In this document: piece by piece, positions 1-8,213 of the stretch
How positions within the stretch are numbered: the stretch's first letter is position 1
Layout of the letters: the number at the start of each line of letters is the position of its first letter
NCBI RefSeq assembly: GCF_008692605.1
Contig: NZ_LFCT01000002.1
Coordinates: 212,332-276,331, forward strand
Source of the DNA: Sphingobium estronivorans
Lineage (GTDB): Bacteria > Pseudomonadota > Alphaproteobacteria > Sphingomonadales > Sphingomonadaceae
Length of the DNA stretch: 64,000 nt
Direction: 5' to 3'
Position numbers and translations under genes: made by a program
The notes under the pieces: generated by a model
Told to the model about the DNA's origin: nothing
The model's database searches: none
The model's input: the letters and a program-made list of their open reading frames with translations, nothing else

Positions 1-1
1 C

Positions 2-79
2 GCTCAGGCGCTGGGGGACACCAGCACCCTGGCCGATCCGTCGGTGGTGGATAATCTGGTCGCCAATCGGCAGCGGTGA
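2..79 (+). CDS. C-terminal 25 residues of an unidentified protein (cut by window edge)
   Basis: An open frame runs from the left edge to a TGA at 77-79 and ends in LVANRQR. It is in use rather than chance because the GTG start of the next gene (cytochrome b561) overlaps its stop codon as GTGA, the usual sign of translational coupling. Too little sequence is visible to name a family. Catalase-like peroxidases are sometimes encoded just upstream of cytochrome b561 genes, so that is one candidate, but nothing here proves it. Confidence 0.6.
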   Translation, partial: AQALGDTSTLADPSVVDNLVANRQR

Positions 80-612
80 AAACGGACAGGGAAATGCCGG
101 TGGATCGCTATAACAGCCTTGCCCGCACGCTGCACTGGATCCTGGCGATCCTGATCCTCTTCAATCTTGTGCTGGGCTTCGCGCATGAGGCCTTGCCCAA
201 AGACTGGAAGGTCATGCCCGTCCACAAGTCTGTCGGACTGACGGTGATGGCCCTGACGATAGGACGCGTCTTGTGGCGGTTCACCCGCAAGGCGCCGCCC
301 CTTCCCGCCGCCATGCCGGCGTGGGAAAAGGGGGCGGCGCATGCCACGCATTTCGCCTTTTACGCGTTCATGCTGGTCATGCCGCTGACCGGATGGATCA
401 TGTCTTCCGCCGGCAGCCGGCCCCTGAACTGGTTCTTCCTGTTCGACGTGCCGAAATTCGCCGTGTCGAAAGGCGATGCGATCGTCGGGATTTCAGGCGA
501 GACCCATGAGATATTGGCCTTCGTCTGGGCGGCACTGATCGTCGTGCATGTGTTGGCGGCGCTGCGCCATCATTTCATCCTGAAGGACAGCGTGCTGCGG
601 CGGATGATCTGA
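76..612 (+). CDS. Cytochrome b561 family protein (di-haem membrane cytochrome b)
   Basis: A 178-residue inner-membrane protein with about four hydrophobic helices (residues about 19-36, 50-68, 90-110, 148-165). Histidines lie where the b561 family binds two haems: H20 in LHW, H50 in VHKSVGL, and a final VVH near residue 157. The family moves electrons between the quinone pool and periplasmic or other redox partners. The start is taken as GTG at 76 because it overlaps the upstream stop; an ATG at 94 is an alternative that would remove six residues. It converges on the UbiH-like gene with only 5 bp between stops. The redox partner is not known and may be the truncated upstream gene. Confidence 0.85.
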   Translation: MKTDREMPVDRYNSLARTLHWILAILILFNLVLGFAHEALPKDWKVMPVHKSVGLTVMALTIGRVLWRFTRKAPPLPAAMPAWEKGAAHATHFAFYAFMLVMPLTGWIMSSAGSRPLNWFFLFDVPKFAVSKGDAIVGISGETHEILAFVWAALIVVHVLAALRHHFILKDSVLRRMI

Positions 613-617
613 TGCAA

Positions 618-1826
618 TCAGACCATTTCCCCCGTGAGCAGCCGGGGAAGCGCGCCCGATTTCCCTCGCGCCTCCGCCATGAAGCGATTCTTGAGCAAGG
701 ACGTGCGCTGCACCGCCGCCAGCCCGGCCCGGCGGACGAGCGAGGGAATGCGACCGGGCACATCGAACAGGCGCACCAGCCCGTCCATCGCGACGCTGGT
801 CATCATCGCATCCAGCCCCCGCCAGCGCTGATAGCGGGCGAGCAGCTGCGCATCGCCCGGATCGAGGCCCAGCCGCATGCCCTCGACCAGCACCTCGACC
901 AGCGAGGCGACATCGCGGAAGCCCAGATTGAGGCCCTGCCCCGCAATCGGGTGAATGGCATGGGCACTGTCCCCCACCAGCGCGAGCCGGGTGTCGGTGA
1001 TGCGCGCGGCATGATGGAAGCCGAGCGGATAGCTGGAGCGTGGCCCGGCCAGCTTGATGTCGCCCAGGAAACCGCCCATGCGCTTCTGCGCTTCGGCCAG
1101 CCATGCGCGCTCCGCCAATTTGAGCATGGCGGGCGCCTGCTCGGTCGGCACGGTCCAGACGATGGCGGAACGGGTGCCCGGCAACATCGGCAACAGCGCG
1201 AAGGGGCCGCCGGGATAGAAGATTTCATAGGCCGTATTGGCGTGCGGCACCGCATGGTCGATGGCCGTCACCATCGCCACATGCTTGTAATTCCAGCGCG
1301 TGGTGCGGATGCCCGCCGCCTCGCGGGTCGGGCTGTTGCGCCCTTCGGCGGCGACCAGCAGCGCGCCATGAATCGTCTCGCCGCTCGCCAGCGTCAGCGT
1401 CACGCCGTCGGCATTGCGGTCGACATGCGTGGCCCGGTCGGGCTGAAAGCGGGTGAGGTTTTCCGCCTGGCTCCCCGTTTGGGCCAGGGCGACGCGCAGG
1501 TCGCGATTGGGGAACATGATCCCCATCACGCCGTCATCCTCATCCGGCGCGAAGTCGAGCGCGCCCGGTTCCAGGCCGTCGCTGACCCAGATGCGGTCGA
1601 TCGGGCAACCCTTGCCATGCAGATGTTCCGCCACGCCAATGGCCGAGAGCATGGCATAGCTGGTCGAGGAAATGGCCGACACGCGACCGTCGAAACCGGC
1701 GGCGGTCGTCTCCACGGGATTGGCCGGATCGATCACGGCGCAGCGCACGCCATGGCCGGACAGAGCGATGCCAAGGGTCAGGCCGACAAGACCGCCACCC
1801 AATATTACCACGTCGAACCGTTGCAT
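618..1826 (-). CDS. UbiH/UbiF/COQ6-family FAD-dependent hydroxylase (ubiquinone biosynthesis)
   Basis: A 402-residue flavoprotein monooxygenase. The N-terminus has the Rossmann GGGLVG loop (residues about 8-13) for FAD, and residues about 275-295 carry the second FAD motif GDSAHAIHPIAGQGLN typical of the UbiH/UbiF/UbiI group. These enzymes hydroxylate the aromatic ring of the ubiquinone precursor with O2 and NAD(P)H. Which ring position this paralogue modifies cannot be told from sequence. The start is the ATG at 1826, directly before the FAD loop; an upstream in-frame ATG would add an arginine-rich extension of no family character. It lies downstream of ilvE but behind ilvE's strong terminator, so it probably has its own promoter in the short gap. 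Confidence 0.88.
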   Translation of the reverse strand: MQRFDVVILGGGLVGLTLGIALSGHGVRCAVIDPANPVETTAAGFDGRVSAISSTSYAMLSAIGVAEHLHGKGCPIDRIWVSDGLEPGALDFAPDEDDGVMGIMFPNRDLRVALAQTGSQAENLTRFQPDRATHVDRNADGVTLTLASGETIHGALLVAAEGRNSPTREAAGIRTTRWNYKHVAMVTAIDHAVPHANTAYEIFYPGGPFALLPMLPGTRSAIVWTVPTEQAPAMLKLAERAWLAEAQKRMGGFLGDIKLAGPRSSYPLGFHHAARITDTRLALVGDSAHAIHPIAGQGLNLGFRDVASLVEVLVEGMRLGLDPGDAQLLARYQRWRGLDAMMTSVAMDGLVRLFDVPGRIPSLVRRAGLAAVQRTSLLKNRFMAEARGKSGALPRLLTGEMV

Positions 1827-1862
1827 GGCGGTTCTTCTAGGCGCTCTCCATCCGTTTGAAAA

Positions 1863-1901
1863 GCATCGCCCCCGCATTCGACGGGAATGCGGGGGCGATG
1901 C
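1863..1901 (-). terminator. Intrinsic terminator of ilvE (17-bp stem)
   Basis: Perfect inverted repeat with arms 1863-1879 and 1885-1901 and a 5-nt loop. Read on the minus strand the stem is followed by TTTTC. It lies 70 nt past the ilvE stop and before the UbiH-like gene, so it should separate the two transcripts. The stem is unusually long and GC-rich. Confidence 0.85.
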
Positions 1902-1971
1902 CTTGTCTCGCGAAGAGGCGGCGCCTGAGCGAAACCCACTTGTGATCGGTCGAAGGCCGAGCGCGATGATA

Positions 1972-3063
1972 TTACAGCTTGCGCACCCAGCTCGCCGGAT
2001 CGGCCACCGTGCCGCGCTGGATGCCCGTCAGTTCCGCGCGCAGCGTTTCGGTGACGATGCCGCCATCGCCATTGCCGATGGTGAAGTCGCCCTCGACGCT
2101 CTTCACCGTGCCGATCGCGGTGACGACCGCGGCAGTGCCGCAGGCAAAGGCCTCGCGCAACTTGCCGCTCTGCGCGTCGGCGCGCCACTGGGCGAAGCTG
2201 TACAACTCCTCCCGCACCTCATGTCCCTTGGCGCGGGCGAGGTCGATCAGGCTGTTGCGGGTGATGCCCGGCAGGATGGTGCCGGACAGCGGCGGCGTGA
2301 CAATCGAATTATCATCCATCACGAAGAAGACGTTCATGCCGCCCAGTTCCTCGACCCACTTGTTTTCCGCGGCGTCGAGGAACACGACCTGATCGCAGCC
2401 ATGCTTGCCGGCTTCCTTTTGCGCGACCAGCGACGCGGCATAGTTGCCGCCGCATTTGGCGGCGCCGGTGCCGCCCCGCGCCGCGCGGGTGAAATGTTCC
2501 GACACCCAGAGCGTGACCGCCTTCTTGCCGCCTTTGAAATAGGCGCCGGCGGGCGAGGCAATGACGCAGAAAATATATTCGTTGGACGGGCGTACGCCCA
2601 GGAAGGTCTCGCTCGCGAACATGAAGGGGCGCAGATACAGGCTGCCTTCACCACCCGGAATCCAGTCGGCGTCGATCTTCACCAGTTCCTCGATCGCTTC
2701 CATGAAGAGATCTTCCGGCAGGACCGGCATCGCCAGACGTTCGGCCGATTCGGCGAAGCGGCGGGCATTTTCCTCCGGCCGGAACATGGCGATGCTGCCA
2801 TCTTCCAGACGGTAAGCCTTCATGCCTTCGAAGATTTCCTGCGCATAATGCAACACGGCGCACGCCGGATCGAGCTGGAACGGCGCGCGCGGGCCGATGG
2901 CGTGGCTGTGCCAGCCCTGCCCCTCGGTATAGCGAATCGTGACCATATGATCGGTGAAGAGGCGTCCGAACCCCGGATCCGAAAGCAGTACGGCGCGCTG
3001 GTCAGCCGATACAGCCTGGCTGTTGCGGGTGACGGTGAAGCGCGATGTCTGCTGGACGTCCAT
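1972..3063 (-). CDS. ilvE: Branched-chain amino acid aminotransferase
   Basis: A 363-residue fold-type IV PLP enzyme that transaminates leucine, isoleucine and valine with 2-oxoglutarate, the last step of their synthesis and the first of their breakdown. Family features: HYAQEIFEGMKAYR (about 72-85), LYLRPFMFA (about 142-150), and the PLP lysine K203 in GAAKCGGNYAAS. Length fits the larger bacterial/eukaryotic-type BCAT rather than the roughly 310-residue E. coli IlvE. A clear AAAGGAG ribosome site precedes ATG 3063. It is divergent from threonine aldolase across 148 bp that must hold both promoters. Confidence 0.95.
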   Translation of the reverse strand: MDVQQTSRFTVTRNSQAVSADQRAVLLSDPGFGRLFTDHMVTIRYTEGQGWHSHAIGPRAPFQLDPACAVLHYAQEIFEGMKAYRLEDGSIAMFRPEENARRFAESAERLAMPVLPEDLFMEAIEELVKIDADWIPGGEGSLYLRPFMFASETFLGVRPSNEYIFCVIASPAGAYFKGGKKAVTLWVSEHFTRAARGGTGAAKCGGNYAASLVAQKEAGKHGCDQVVFLDAAENKWVEELGGMNVFFVMDDNSIVTPPLSGTILPGITRNSLIDLARAKGHEVREELYSFAQWRADAQSGKLREAFACGTAAVVTAIGTVKSVEGDFTIGNGDGGIVTETLRAELTGIQRGTVADPASWVRKL

Positions 3064-3211
3064 GATATAAGCTCCTTTGGTTGGACGGGGCCGCCTATGT
3101 CACAGTTGGCGCTTTGAAACAATATTACGCAAACCGTTTAAGGCCATTGGTGCGCAATTGGCCTCACCGTCCCCGCTTGCGCTTTGCCAAGGGCCGATTA
3201 TCCCCCTTTCC

Positions 3212-4228
3212 ATGCACTTTTTTTCCGACAATGCGACGCCGGTGTGCCCAGACGTCATGGTAGCCATGATGGCGGCCGACCGCGCCGACCATGGCTATGA
3301 CGGCGACCAGTGGAGCGCCCGGCTCAACGGCGCCTTCTCCGACCTGTTCGGAACCTCCGCCACGGTGTTGTGGATCGCCACCGGAACCGCCGCGAACAGC
3401 ATCGCGCTGGCCTGTCTCTGCCCGCCCTATGGCGGCATCATCTGCCATGACGAGGCGCATATCGCCGTCGACGAATGCGGCGCGCCGGGCTTCTACACCC
3501 ATGGCGCAAGCCTGATGACGCTGCCCGGTCAGGGCGCCAAATTGTCGCCCGACGCCGTGACCGAACGGTTGAGGGCGATCCGGCCCGATGTGCATCAGGT
3601 GCCTGCCCGCGCGATCAGCATCACCCAGGCGACCGAATATGGGCTGGCCTATACGCCCGATGAGGTGGCGGCGCTGGGCGCGGTGGCGCAAAGCGAAGGG
3701 CTGGGCTTTCATATGGACGGCGCGCGCTTCGCCAATGCGGTGGCGCATCTGGGCTGTCATCCGGGCGATGTGACGTGGCGGGCGGGGGTCGACATCCTGT
3801 CCTTCGGCTGCGTCAAAAATGGTGGGATGATCGCCGAAGCATTGGTCTTTTTCGGAGACCGGGCGGAAGGCCGGGCGGCCGAGGCGGCGCGCTGGCGCAA
3901 ACGGGCCGGACACCTCTCCTCCAAGGGCCGCTATCTGGCGGCACAGTTGCTGGCGATGGTCGAGGGCGATCTGTGGCTGCGCAATGGCCGGGCCGCCAAT
4001 GCGGCCGCGCGGGCGCTTGCGGCGGGAGCCGAGAGGCGGTTGATACATCCGGTGGAGGCCAATGAGCTGTTCATCCGGCTGACGGCGGGAGAAGCAGCAG
4101 CCCTGCGCGCGCAAGGCTTCGATTTCCACGATTGGGGTGAAGGCGCGGCGCGTCTGGTCACCAACTGGTCCCAGGATGCCGCCAGCGTTCAGCCTCTGGC
4201 CGATGCGTTGCGGGCGTTGGCGGCATGA
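3212..4228 (+). CDS. ltaE: Low-specificity L-threonine aldolase (beta-eliminating lyase family)
   Basis: A 338-residue fold-type I PLP enzyme expected to split L-threonine or L-allo-threonine into glycine and acetaldehyde. The N-terminal block FFSDNATPVCPDV, the HMDGARFANA region (about 168-177, aspartate for the PLP ring) and the SFGCVKNGGM block (about 199-208, PLP lysine) match the family. The start at 3212 places FFSDN directly after the initiator; upstream in-frame starts lack homology character. The stop overlaps the next start as ATGA, so it is translationally coupled to the EamA transporter, which may export an amino acid related to this enzyme. That link is inference. Confidence 0.9.
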   Translation: MHFFSDNATPVCPDVMVAMMAADRADHGYDGDQWSARLNGAFSDLFGTSATVLWIATGTAANSIALACLCPPYGGIICHDEAHIAVDECGAPGFYTHGASLMTLPGQGAKLSPDAVTERLRAIRPDVHQVPARAISITQATEYGLAYTPDEVAALGAVAQSEGLGFHMDGARFANAVAHLGCHPGDVTWRAGVDILSFGCVKNGGMIAEALVFFGDRAEGRAAEAARWRKRAGHLSSKGRYLAAQLLAMVEGDLWLRNGRAANAAARALAAGAERRLIHPVEANELFIRLTAGEAAALRAQGFDFHDWGEGAARLVTNWSQDAASVQPLADALRALAA

Positions 4229-5118
4229 CGCACGGCAAGGGCGGCATCGTTCTACCCTTCATCCTGGTCACGCTGATCTGGAGCTCGACCTGGATCGTGA
4301 TCCGCGACCAGTTGGGCAGCGTGCCGGCAAGCTGGTCGGTCTGCTATCGCTTCCTGCTGGCTGGCGTGGCCATGGCGATCTTCGCCAGAATGCGCGGCGT
4401 GTCGCTGAATATCGGCGGCAAGGGGCTGGCCTTTGCCGGGCTGCTGGGCGTGGCGCAGTTCGTGCTGAACTTCAACTTCGTCTATCGCGCGGAACATTAT
4501 CTGACGTCCGGCGTGGTGGCGGTGGTCTATGCGATGCTGCTGATCCCCAACAGCATCATGAGCTTCCTCTTCTTCCGCCAGCCGGTGAGCCGGGCTTTCG
4601 TCGCCGGATCGGTGGTCGCGTTGGCCGGCATCGCGCTGATGCTGGCGCATGAATATCATGCGGCGAGCGTGCGCCCGGACCAGGTGCTGCTGGGCGCGGC
4701 CTTTTCCATTGCCGGACTGATGAGCGCGTCCGCCGCCAATGTCATGCAGGGGACGAAGATCGCCCGGCGGCTGCCTATGGTGGCGGTGCTGACCTGGGCG
4801 ATGCTGATCGGCGCGGGGGTGGATGCGCTGTTCGCGTGGGTGACGACCGGACCGCCGCTATTTGAAGCCCGGCCGGCCTATCTGGCGGGGATCGCATGGC
4901 TGGCGCTGGCCGGATCGGTGGTGACCTTTCCGCTCTATTTCCGGTTGATCCAGCACATGGGAGCGGGGCGGGCCGCCTATAGCAGCGTGCTGATCCCGGT
5001 GCTGGCCATGCTGATCTCGACCCTGGTCGAGGGCTATCGCTGGACCGCGCTGGCAGGCGCGGGCGCGCTGCTGGCGATTATCGGAATGGTGGTGGCGCTC
5101 AGGACCAAGCGGGTCTAA
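4225..5118 (+). CDS. EamA/DMT-family membrane transporter
   Basis: A 297-residue, about ten-helix protein of two repeated EamA halves. The opening LPFILVTLIWSSTWIVIRDQLG is typical of the drug/metabolite transporter superfamily, whose members export amino acids, metabolites or drugs. Substrate is unknown. Its 4-bp overlap with threonine aldolase suggests a small amino acid or related metabolite, but this rests on gene order only. The gene ends convergent with a small minus-strand reading frame, with overlapping stop codons. Confidence 0.88.
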   Translation: MTHGKGGIVLPFILVTLIWSSTWIVIRDQLGSVPASWSVCYRFLLAGVAMAIFARMRGVSLNIGGKGLAFAGLLGVAQFVLNFNFVYRAEHYLTSGVVAVVYAMLLIPNSIMSFLFFRQPVSRAFVAGSVVALAGIALMLAHEYHAASVRPDQVLLGAAFSIAGLMSASAANVMQGTKIARRLPMVAVLTWAMLIGAGVDALFAWVTTGPPLFEARPAYLAGIAWLALAGSVVTFPLYFRLIQHMGAGRAAYSSVLIPVLAMLISTLVEGYRWTALAGAGALLAIIGMVVALRTKRV

Positions 5119-5270
5119 CGGCGGACGCCCGGCTGATAGAGCCGCTTTGCCGCGTTCACCCTGTCGATCAGGCTGGTGAGCGGGACCGGCGTGGACGCGG
5201 CGCGTTGGGGCATGGACAGGCCATTGATGCGCTGGCCCAGGGCGGTGAAGGCGTGATCGAAACGGTCCAT
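5115..5270 (-). CDS. Possible small protein, 51 aa, unknown
   Basis: A minus-strand frame from ATG 5270 (MDRFDHAFTALGQRI...) to TAG at 5117-5115, the stop overlapping the EamA stop. An AGGA ribosome site sits 7 nt before the ATG. It has no transmembrane stretch or signal peptide, is basic at the C-terminus (KRLYQPGVRR), and begins 94 bp downstream of the SDR gene on the same strand. No family recognised. It accounts for the gap between the EamA and SDR genes, but conservation would be needed to prove it is coding. Confidence 0.45.
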   Translation of the reverse strand: MDRFDHAFTALGQRINGLSMPQRAASTPVPLTSLIDRVNAAKRLYQPGVRR

Positions 5271-5363
5271 GTGCCTGTCCTCATGCAAAGCTGACAGGAC
5301 CGCATGTCGGACACGGATGGTTAAGAAGGGGTTAGCGATATTCCCGCTTTGCGGCGAGCTGCG

Positions 5364-6167
5364 TCAAAGGCAGGCGCGCAGCCCTTCGCGATAGGTGGGG
5401 TAGCGGGGCGACCAGCCCAGCAGACGCTTGGCGCGGCCATTCGCGACCCGTCGATTTTCGGCATAAAAGGACCGCGCCATGGGGGAGAGTTGCGCTTCCG
5501 CCAGTGTCAGAAGCGGCGGCAGGGGCCGGCCAAGCAGGTCGCAGGCGGCCTCGATCAGCCGGTTCTGCGCGCAGGGCAGATCGTCCGAGAGATTGTAGAT
5601 GCCGGACGGACCTTGGTGGAGGGAGGCGATAACGCCCGCGACGATGTCATCGACATGGGCGCGGCTGAAGATCTGATCGGGCAGGTCGATGCGGTGCGCC
5701 CGCCCTTCGCGCACCCGGTCGAGGGCCGAGCGGCCGGGACCGTAAATGCCGGGCAGGCGGAAGCGGCGCATATCCGGGCGCAGCGTCCCCCAGTCCATAT
5801 CGGCCTGGGCGCGGGCGGCGCGGCGGCCCAAGCCGGCCGGGCTGGATTCATCGACCCAGGCCCCCGCCGCATCGCCATAAACGCCGGTCGAGGAGAGATA
5901 GCCGGTCCAGAGGGCGGGCGCGGCGGCGATGGCCGCGCCGTAGCGGGTCAGGACGGGATCGGCATCGCCTTCCGGCGGGACGGAGGAGAGGATGTGAGTG
6001 GCTTGCGCGAGGGCGGCGCGGATCGCGCGTTCGTCGTCGAAGGCAAGGGCTTCGGCATCGGCTGTGCGGCGGACGCCGGTGACCTGCCAGCCCTCGGCGC
6101 GCAGGCATAGGGCGAGGCGGGACGCTGTGTAACCCATCCCCAGGATCAGCATATGGGGCATCGTCAT
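5364..6167 (-). CDS. SDR-type NAD(P)-dependent epimerase/dehydratase-like protein
   Basis: A 267-residue extended-SDR protein. The N-terminus MLILGMGYTASRLA gives the nucleotide-binding GxGxxx loop (about 9-16). YLSSTGVYGD (about 90-99) is the serine/tyrosine region, and RLPGIYGPGRSALD (about 137-150) is a classic epimerase-family block. It resembles the YeeZ-like group with no settled substrate. It sits 18 bp downstream of sufA on the same strand, so it is probably the last gene of the suf transcript or read through from it. Any role in Fe-S metabolism is speculative. Confidence 0.8.
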   Translation of the reverse strand: MTMPHMLILGMGYTASRLALCLRAEGWQVTGVRRTADAEALAFDDERAIRAALAQATHILSSVPPEGDADPVLTRYGAAIAAAPALWTGYLSSTGVYGDAAGAWVDESSPAGLGRRAARAQADMDWGTLRPDMRRFRLPGIYGPGRSALDRVREGRAHRIDLPDQIFSRAHVDDIVAGVIASLHQGPSGIYNLSDDLPCAQNRLIEAACDLLGRPLPPLLTLAEAQLSPMARSFYAENRRVANGRAKRLLGWSPRYPTYREGLRACL

Positions 6168-6185
6168 CCCAGGAGCATGATGGTC

Positions 6186-6545
6186 CTAAACCGTGAAGCT
6201 CTCGCCGCAGCCGCAGCTGCCCTTGGCATTGGGATTGTTGAAGACGAAGCCGGCGGTGAAATCATCCTCCACCCAATCCATCGTCGATCCGACCAGATAG
6301 AGGACCGAGGCACCGTCGATGTAAAAGACGCCGCCGGGCGTTTCGATCTTCTCGTCGAACTTGGCTTCCTCGCTCACATAGTCGACCGAATAGGCAAGGC
6401 CCGAACAACCCCGGCGTGGCGTCGACAACTTGACGCCGATGGTTCCTTCGGGGGCCTGCGCCATCAGATCCGCGATGCGCTGCTCGGCGCTGGACGTCAG
6501 GATGACGGCGGCGGGGCGGGCGCGGATTTTCGTCTCGGCGGTCAT
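6186..6545 (-). CDS. sufA: A-type Fe-S carrier protein (SufA/IscA/ErpA family)
   Basis: A 119-residue HesB-family carrier that accepts Fe-S clusters from the SufBCD scaffold and passes them to apo-proteins. It has the three invariant cysteines: C47 in RRGCSGL, and C111 and C113 in GSCGCGES. The ATG at 6545 shares one base with the sufT stop (TGATG), so it is coupled to sufT; a longer arginine-rich frame upstream is only sufT read in another frame. It could equally be called ErpA, but position in the suf operon favours SufA. Confidence 0.92.
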   Translation of the reverse strand: MTAETKIRARPAAVILTSSAEQRIADLMAQAPEGTIGVKLSTPRRGCSGLAYSVDYVSEEAKFDEKIETPGGVFYIDGASVLYLVGSTMDWVEDDFTAGFVFNNPNAKGSCGCGESFTV

Positions 6546-7009
6546 CAGAGCATTCCCAGTTCGAGCTTGGCCTCGTCCGACATTTTCTGCGGGTCCCATG
6601 GCGGGTCCCAGACGAGGTTCACCTGCGCATCGCCTACGCCCGGCACCGCGCCGACGCGCAGTTCGACTTCGCCGGGCATGGATTCGGCGACCGGGCAATG
6701 CGGCGTGGTCAGCGTCATGGTGACGACCACATGGCCGTCCTCCGTCACATCGACGCCGTAGATCAGGCCCAGATCGTAGATATTGACCGGGATTTCCGGG
6801 TCGTAGATTTCCTTCAGCGCATCGATCACGCCGTCATAGACGCTGCCGCCCGGCTCGCCCCTGGGCGTTTCGCTGGGCTTGGCGCTCAGGAAGCCGTCGA
6901 GATAGTCGCGCTGACGCGGTTCCTCATCGACGCGCGCCTTGGGCGGGGCGTCCACGGCCTCGACCTCTTCCACAAATATCTTCCGCTCTTCGCGATTCAC
7001 TTCAGTCAT
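6545..7009 (-). CDS. sufT: SUF-associated MIP18/DUF59 protein
   Basis: A 154-residue protein. Residues about 60-154 form a MIP18 (DUF59) domain with DALKEIYDPEIPVNIYDLGLIYG, the family signature; the first 55 residues are a charged, probably flexible extension. SufT-type proteins help mature Fe-S proteins, probably in cluster transfer. It overlaps the sufS end by 8 bp and sufA by 1 bp, so all three are co-translated. Confidence 0.9.
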   Translation of the reverse strand: MTEVNREERKIFVEEVEAVDAPPKARVDEEPRQRDYLDGFLSAKPSETPRGEPGGSVYDGVIDALKEIYDPEIPVNIYDLGLIYGVDVTEDGHVVVTMTLTTPHCPVAESMPGEVELRVGAVPGVGDAQVNLVWDPPWDPQKMSDEAKLELGML

Positions 7010-8213
7010 GGGCGAAGATTTTCCTCACTCGTTCAATGCCTTTGACCAGCGCATCGACATCGCTGTCATCGCTGTAGATGCCGAAGCTGGCCCGCGCAGT
7101 CGCTTCGACGCCCAGATGGCGCATCAGCGGCTGGGCGCAATGATGCCCGGCCCGGATCGCGACACCCGTTTCGTCCAATATGGTGCCGACATCGTGCGGA
7201 TGCACCCCGTCCACCTCGAAGGAGAGGATGCCCGCGCTATCCTCCGGCCCGAAGACGCGGACGCTGTTCAGGCTTTCCAGCGCAGCGCGCGCCTTCCCGA
7301 CCAGCGCGCATTCATGGGCATGGATCGTATCGAGACCGATGGCCTGCACATAATCGATGGCGGCAGAGAGGCCGACAACGCCGGTGATATGCGGCGTCCC
7401 CGCCTCGAACCGGGTCGGCGCCGGGGCGTAGGTGGTTTTCTCGAACGTCACCTTGTCGATCATCGACCCGCCGCCCTGATAGGGCGGCATGGCGTCCAGC
7501 AATTCCTTGCGGCCCCAGAGCGCGCCGATGCCGGTCGGGCCGTAGAGCTTGTGCGCGGAGAAGACGTAGAAATCGCAGTCCAGCGCCTGCACATCGACGG
7601 CCAGGCGCGGCACGGCCTGGCAGCCGTCGATCAGGATCTTCGCGCCGACGCTGTGCGCGATGTCGGCGGCGCGACGGACGTCGAGCACGCTGCCCAGCAC
7701 GTTCGACACATGGGCCAGCGCGACCATCTTGTGCGCGGGGGTGATCATCGCGGCCATGGCGTCGAGGTCGATCTTGCCGTCCGCCGTCAACGGCACGACG
7801 TCGATCGCGGCCCCGACTTTCTCGGCGATGATCTGCCAGGGGACGATATTGCTGTGGTGCTCGAGCATCGAGAGCAGGATGCGGTCGCCTGCCTTGAGTT
7901 GCGAGCCTACGCAGCTTTGCGCGACGAGGTTGATGCCCTCGGTCGCGCCGCGGACATAGACAATCTCGCTGTCCGACGCCGCGCCGATGAAGCTCGCGAC
8001 CTTGCGGCGCGCCGCTTCATAGGCGAGCGTCATGTTCGCCGAACGCTCATAGACGCCGCGATGGACCGTCGCATAATCCGGGCCATAGGCGCGGGCGATG
8101 GCGTCGATCACCGCATTGGGCTTCTGCGCGGTGGCGGCGCTGTCGAGATAATGCCAGTTGCCGACACCGGGGAAATCATCCCGCAGCCGCAGCGCTTGGG
8201 CGAGGTCGCTCAT
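7002..8213 (-). CDS. sufS: Cysteine desulfurase SufS
   Basis: A 403-residue class II (group II) cysteine desulfurase that takes sulfur from L-cysteine to form a persulfide, releasing alanine. The PLP lysine is K222 in FSAHKLYGPTG and the catalytic cysteine is C359 in RAGHHCAQPLM. Residues 18-31 (GNWHYLDSAATAQK) are the conserved start of the family. It overlaps sufD by 4 bp (ATGA). Group II desulfurases need SufE or SufU for activity; no such gene is in this operon, but a sufE lies at 16835-17272. Confidence 0.95.
   Translation of the reverse strand: MSDLAQALRLRDDFPGVGNWHYLDSAATAQKPNAVIDAIARAYGPDYATVHRGVYERSANMTLAYEAARRKVASFIGAASDSEIVYVRGATEGINLVAQSCVGSQLKAGDRILLSMLEHHSNIVPWQIIAEKVGAAIDVVPLTADGKIDLDAMAAMITPAHKMVALAHVSNVLGSVLDVRRAADIAHSVGAKILIDGCQAVPRLAVDVQALDCDFYVFSAHKLYGPTGIGALWGRKELLDAMPPYQGGGSMIDKVTFEKTTYAPAPTRFEAGTPHITGVVGLSAAIDYVQAIGLDTIHAHECALVGKARAALESLNSVRVFGPEDSAGILSFEVDGVHPHDVGTILDETGVAIRAGHHCAQPLMRHLGVEATARASFGIYSDDSDVDALVKGIERVRKIFAHD

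Noticed and set aside
612..1859. Plus-strand frame opposite the UbiH-like gene
   Set aside because: No recognisable domain; the minus strand carries both FAD motifs.
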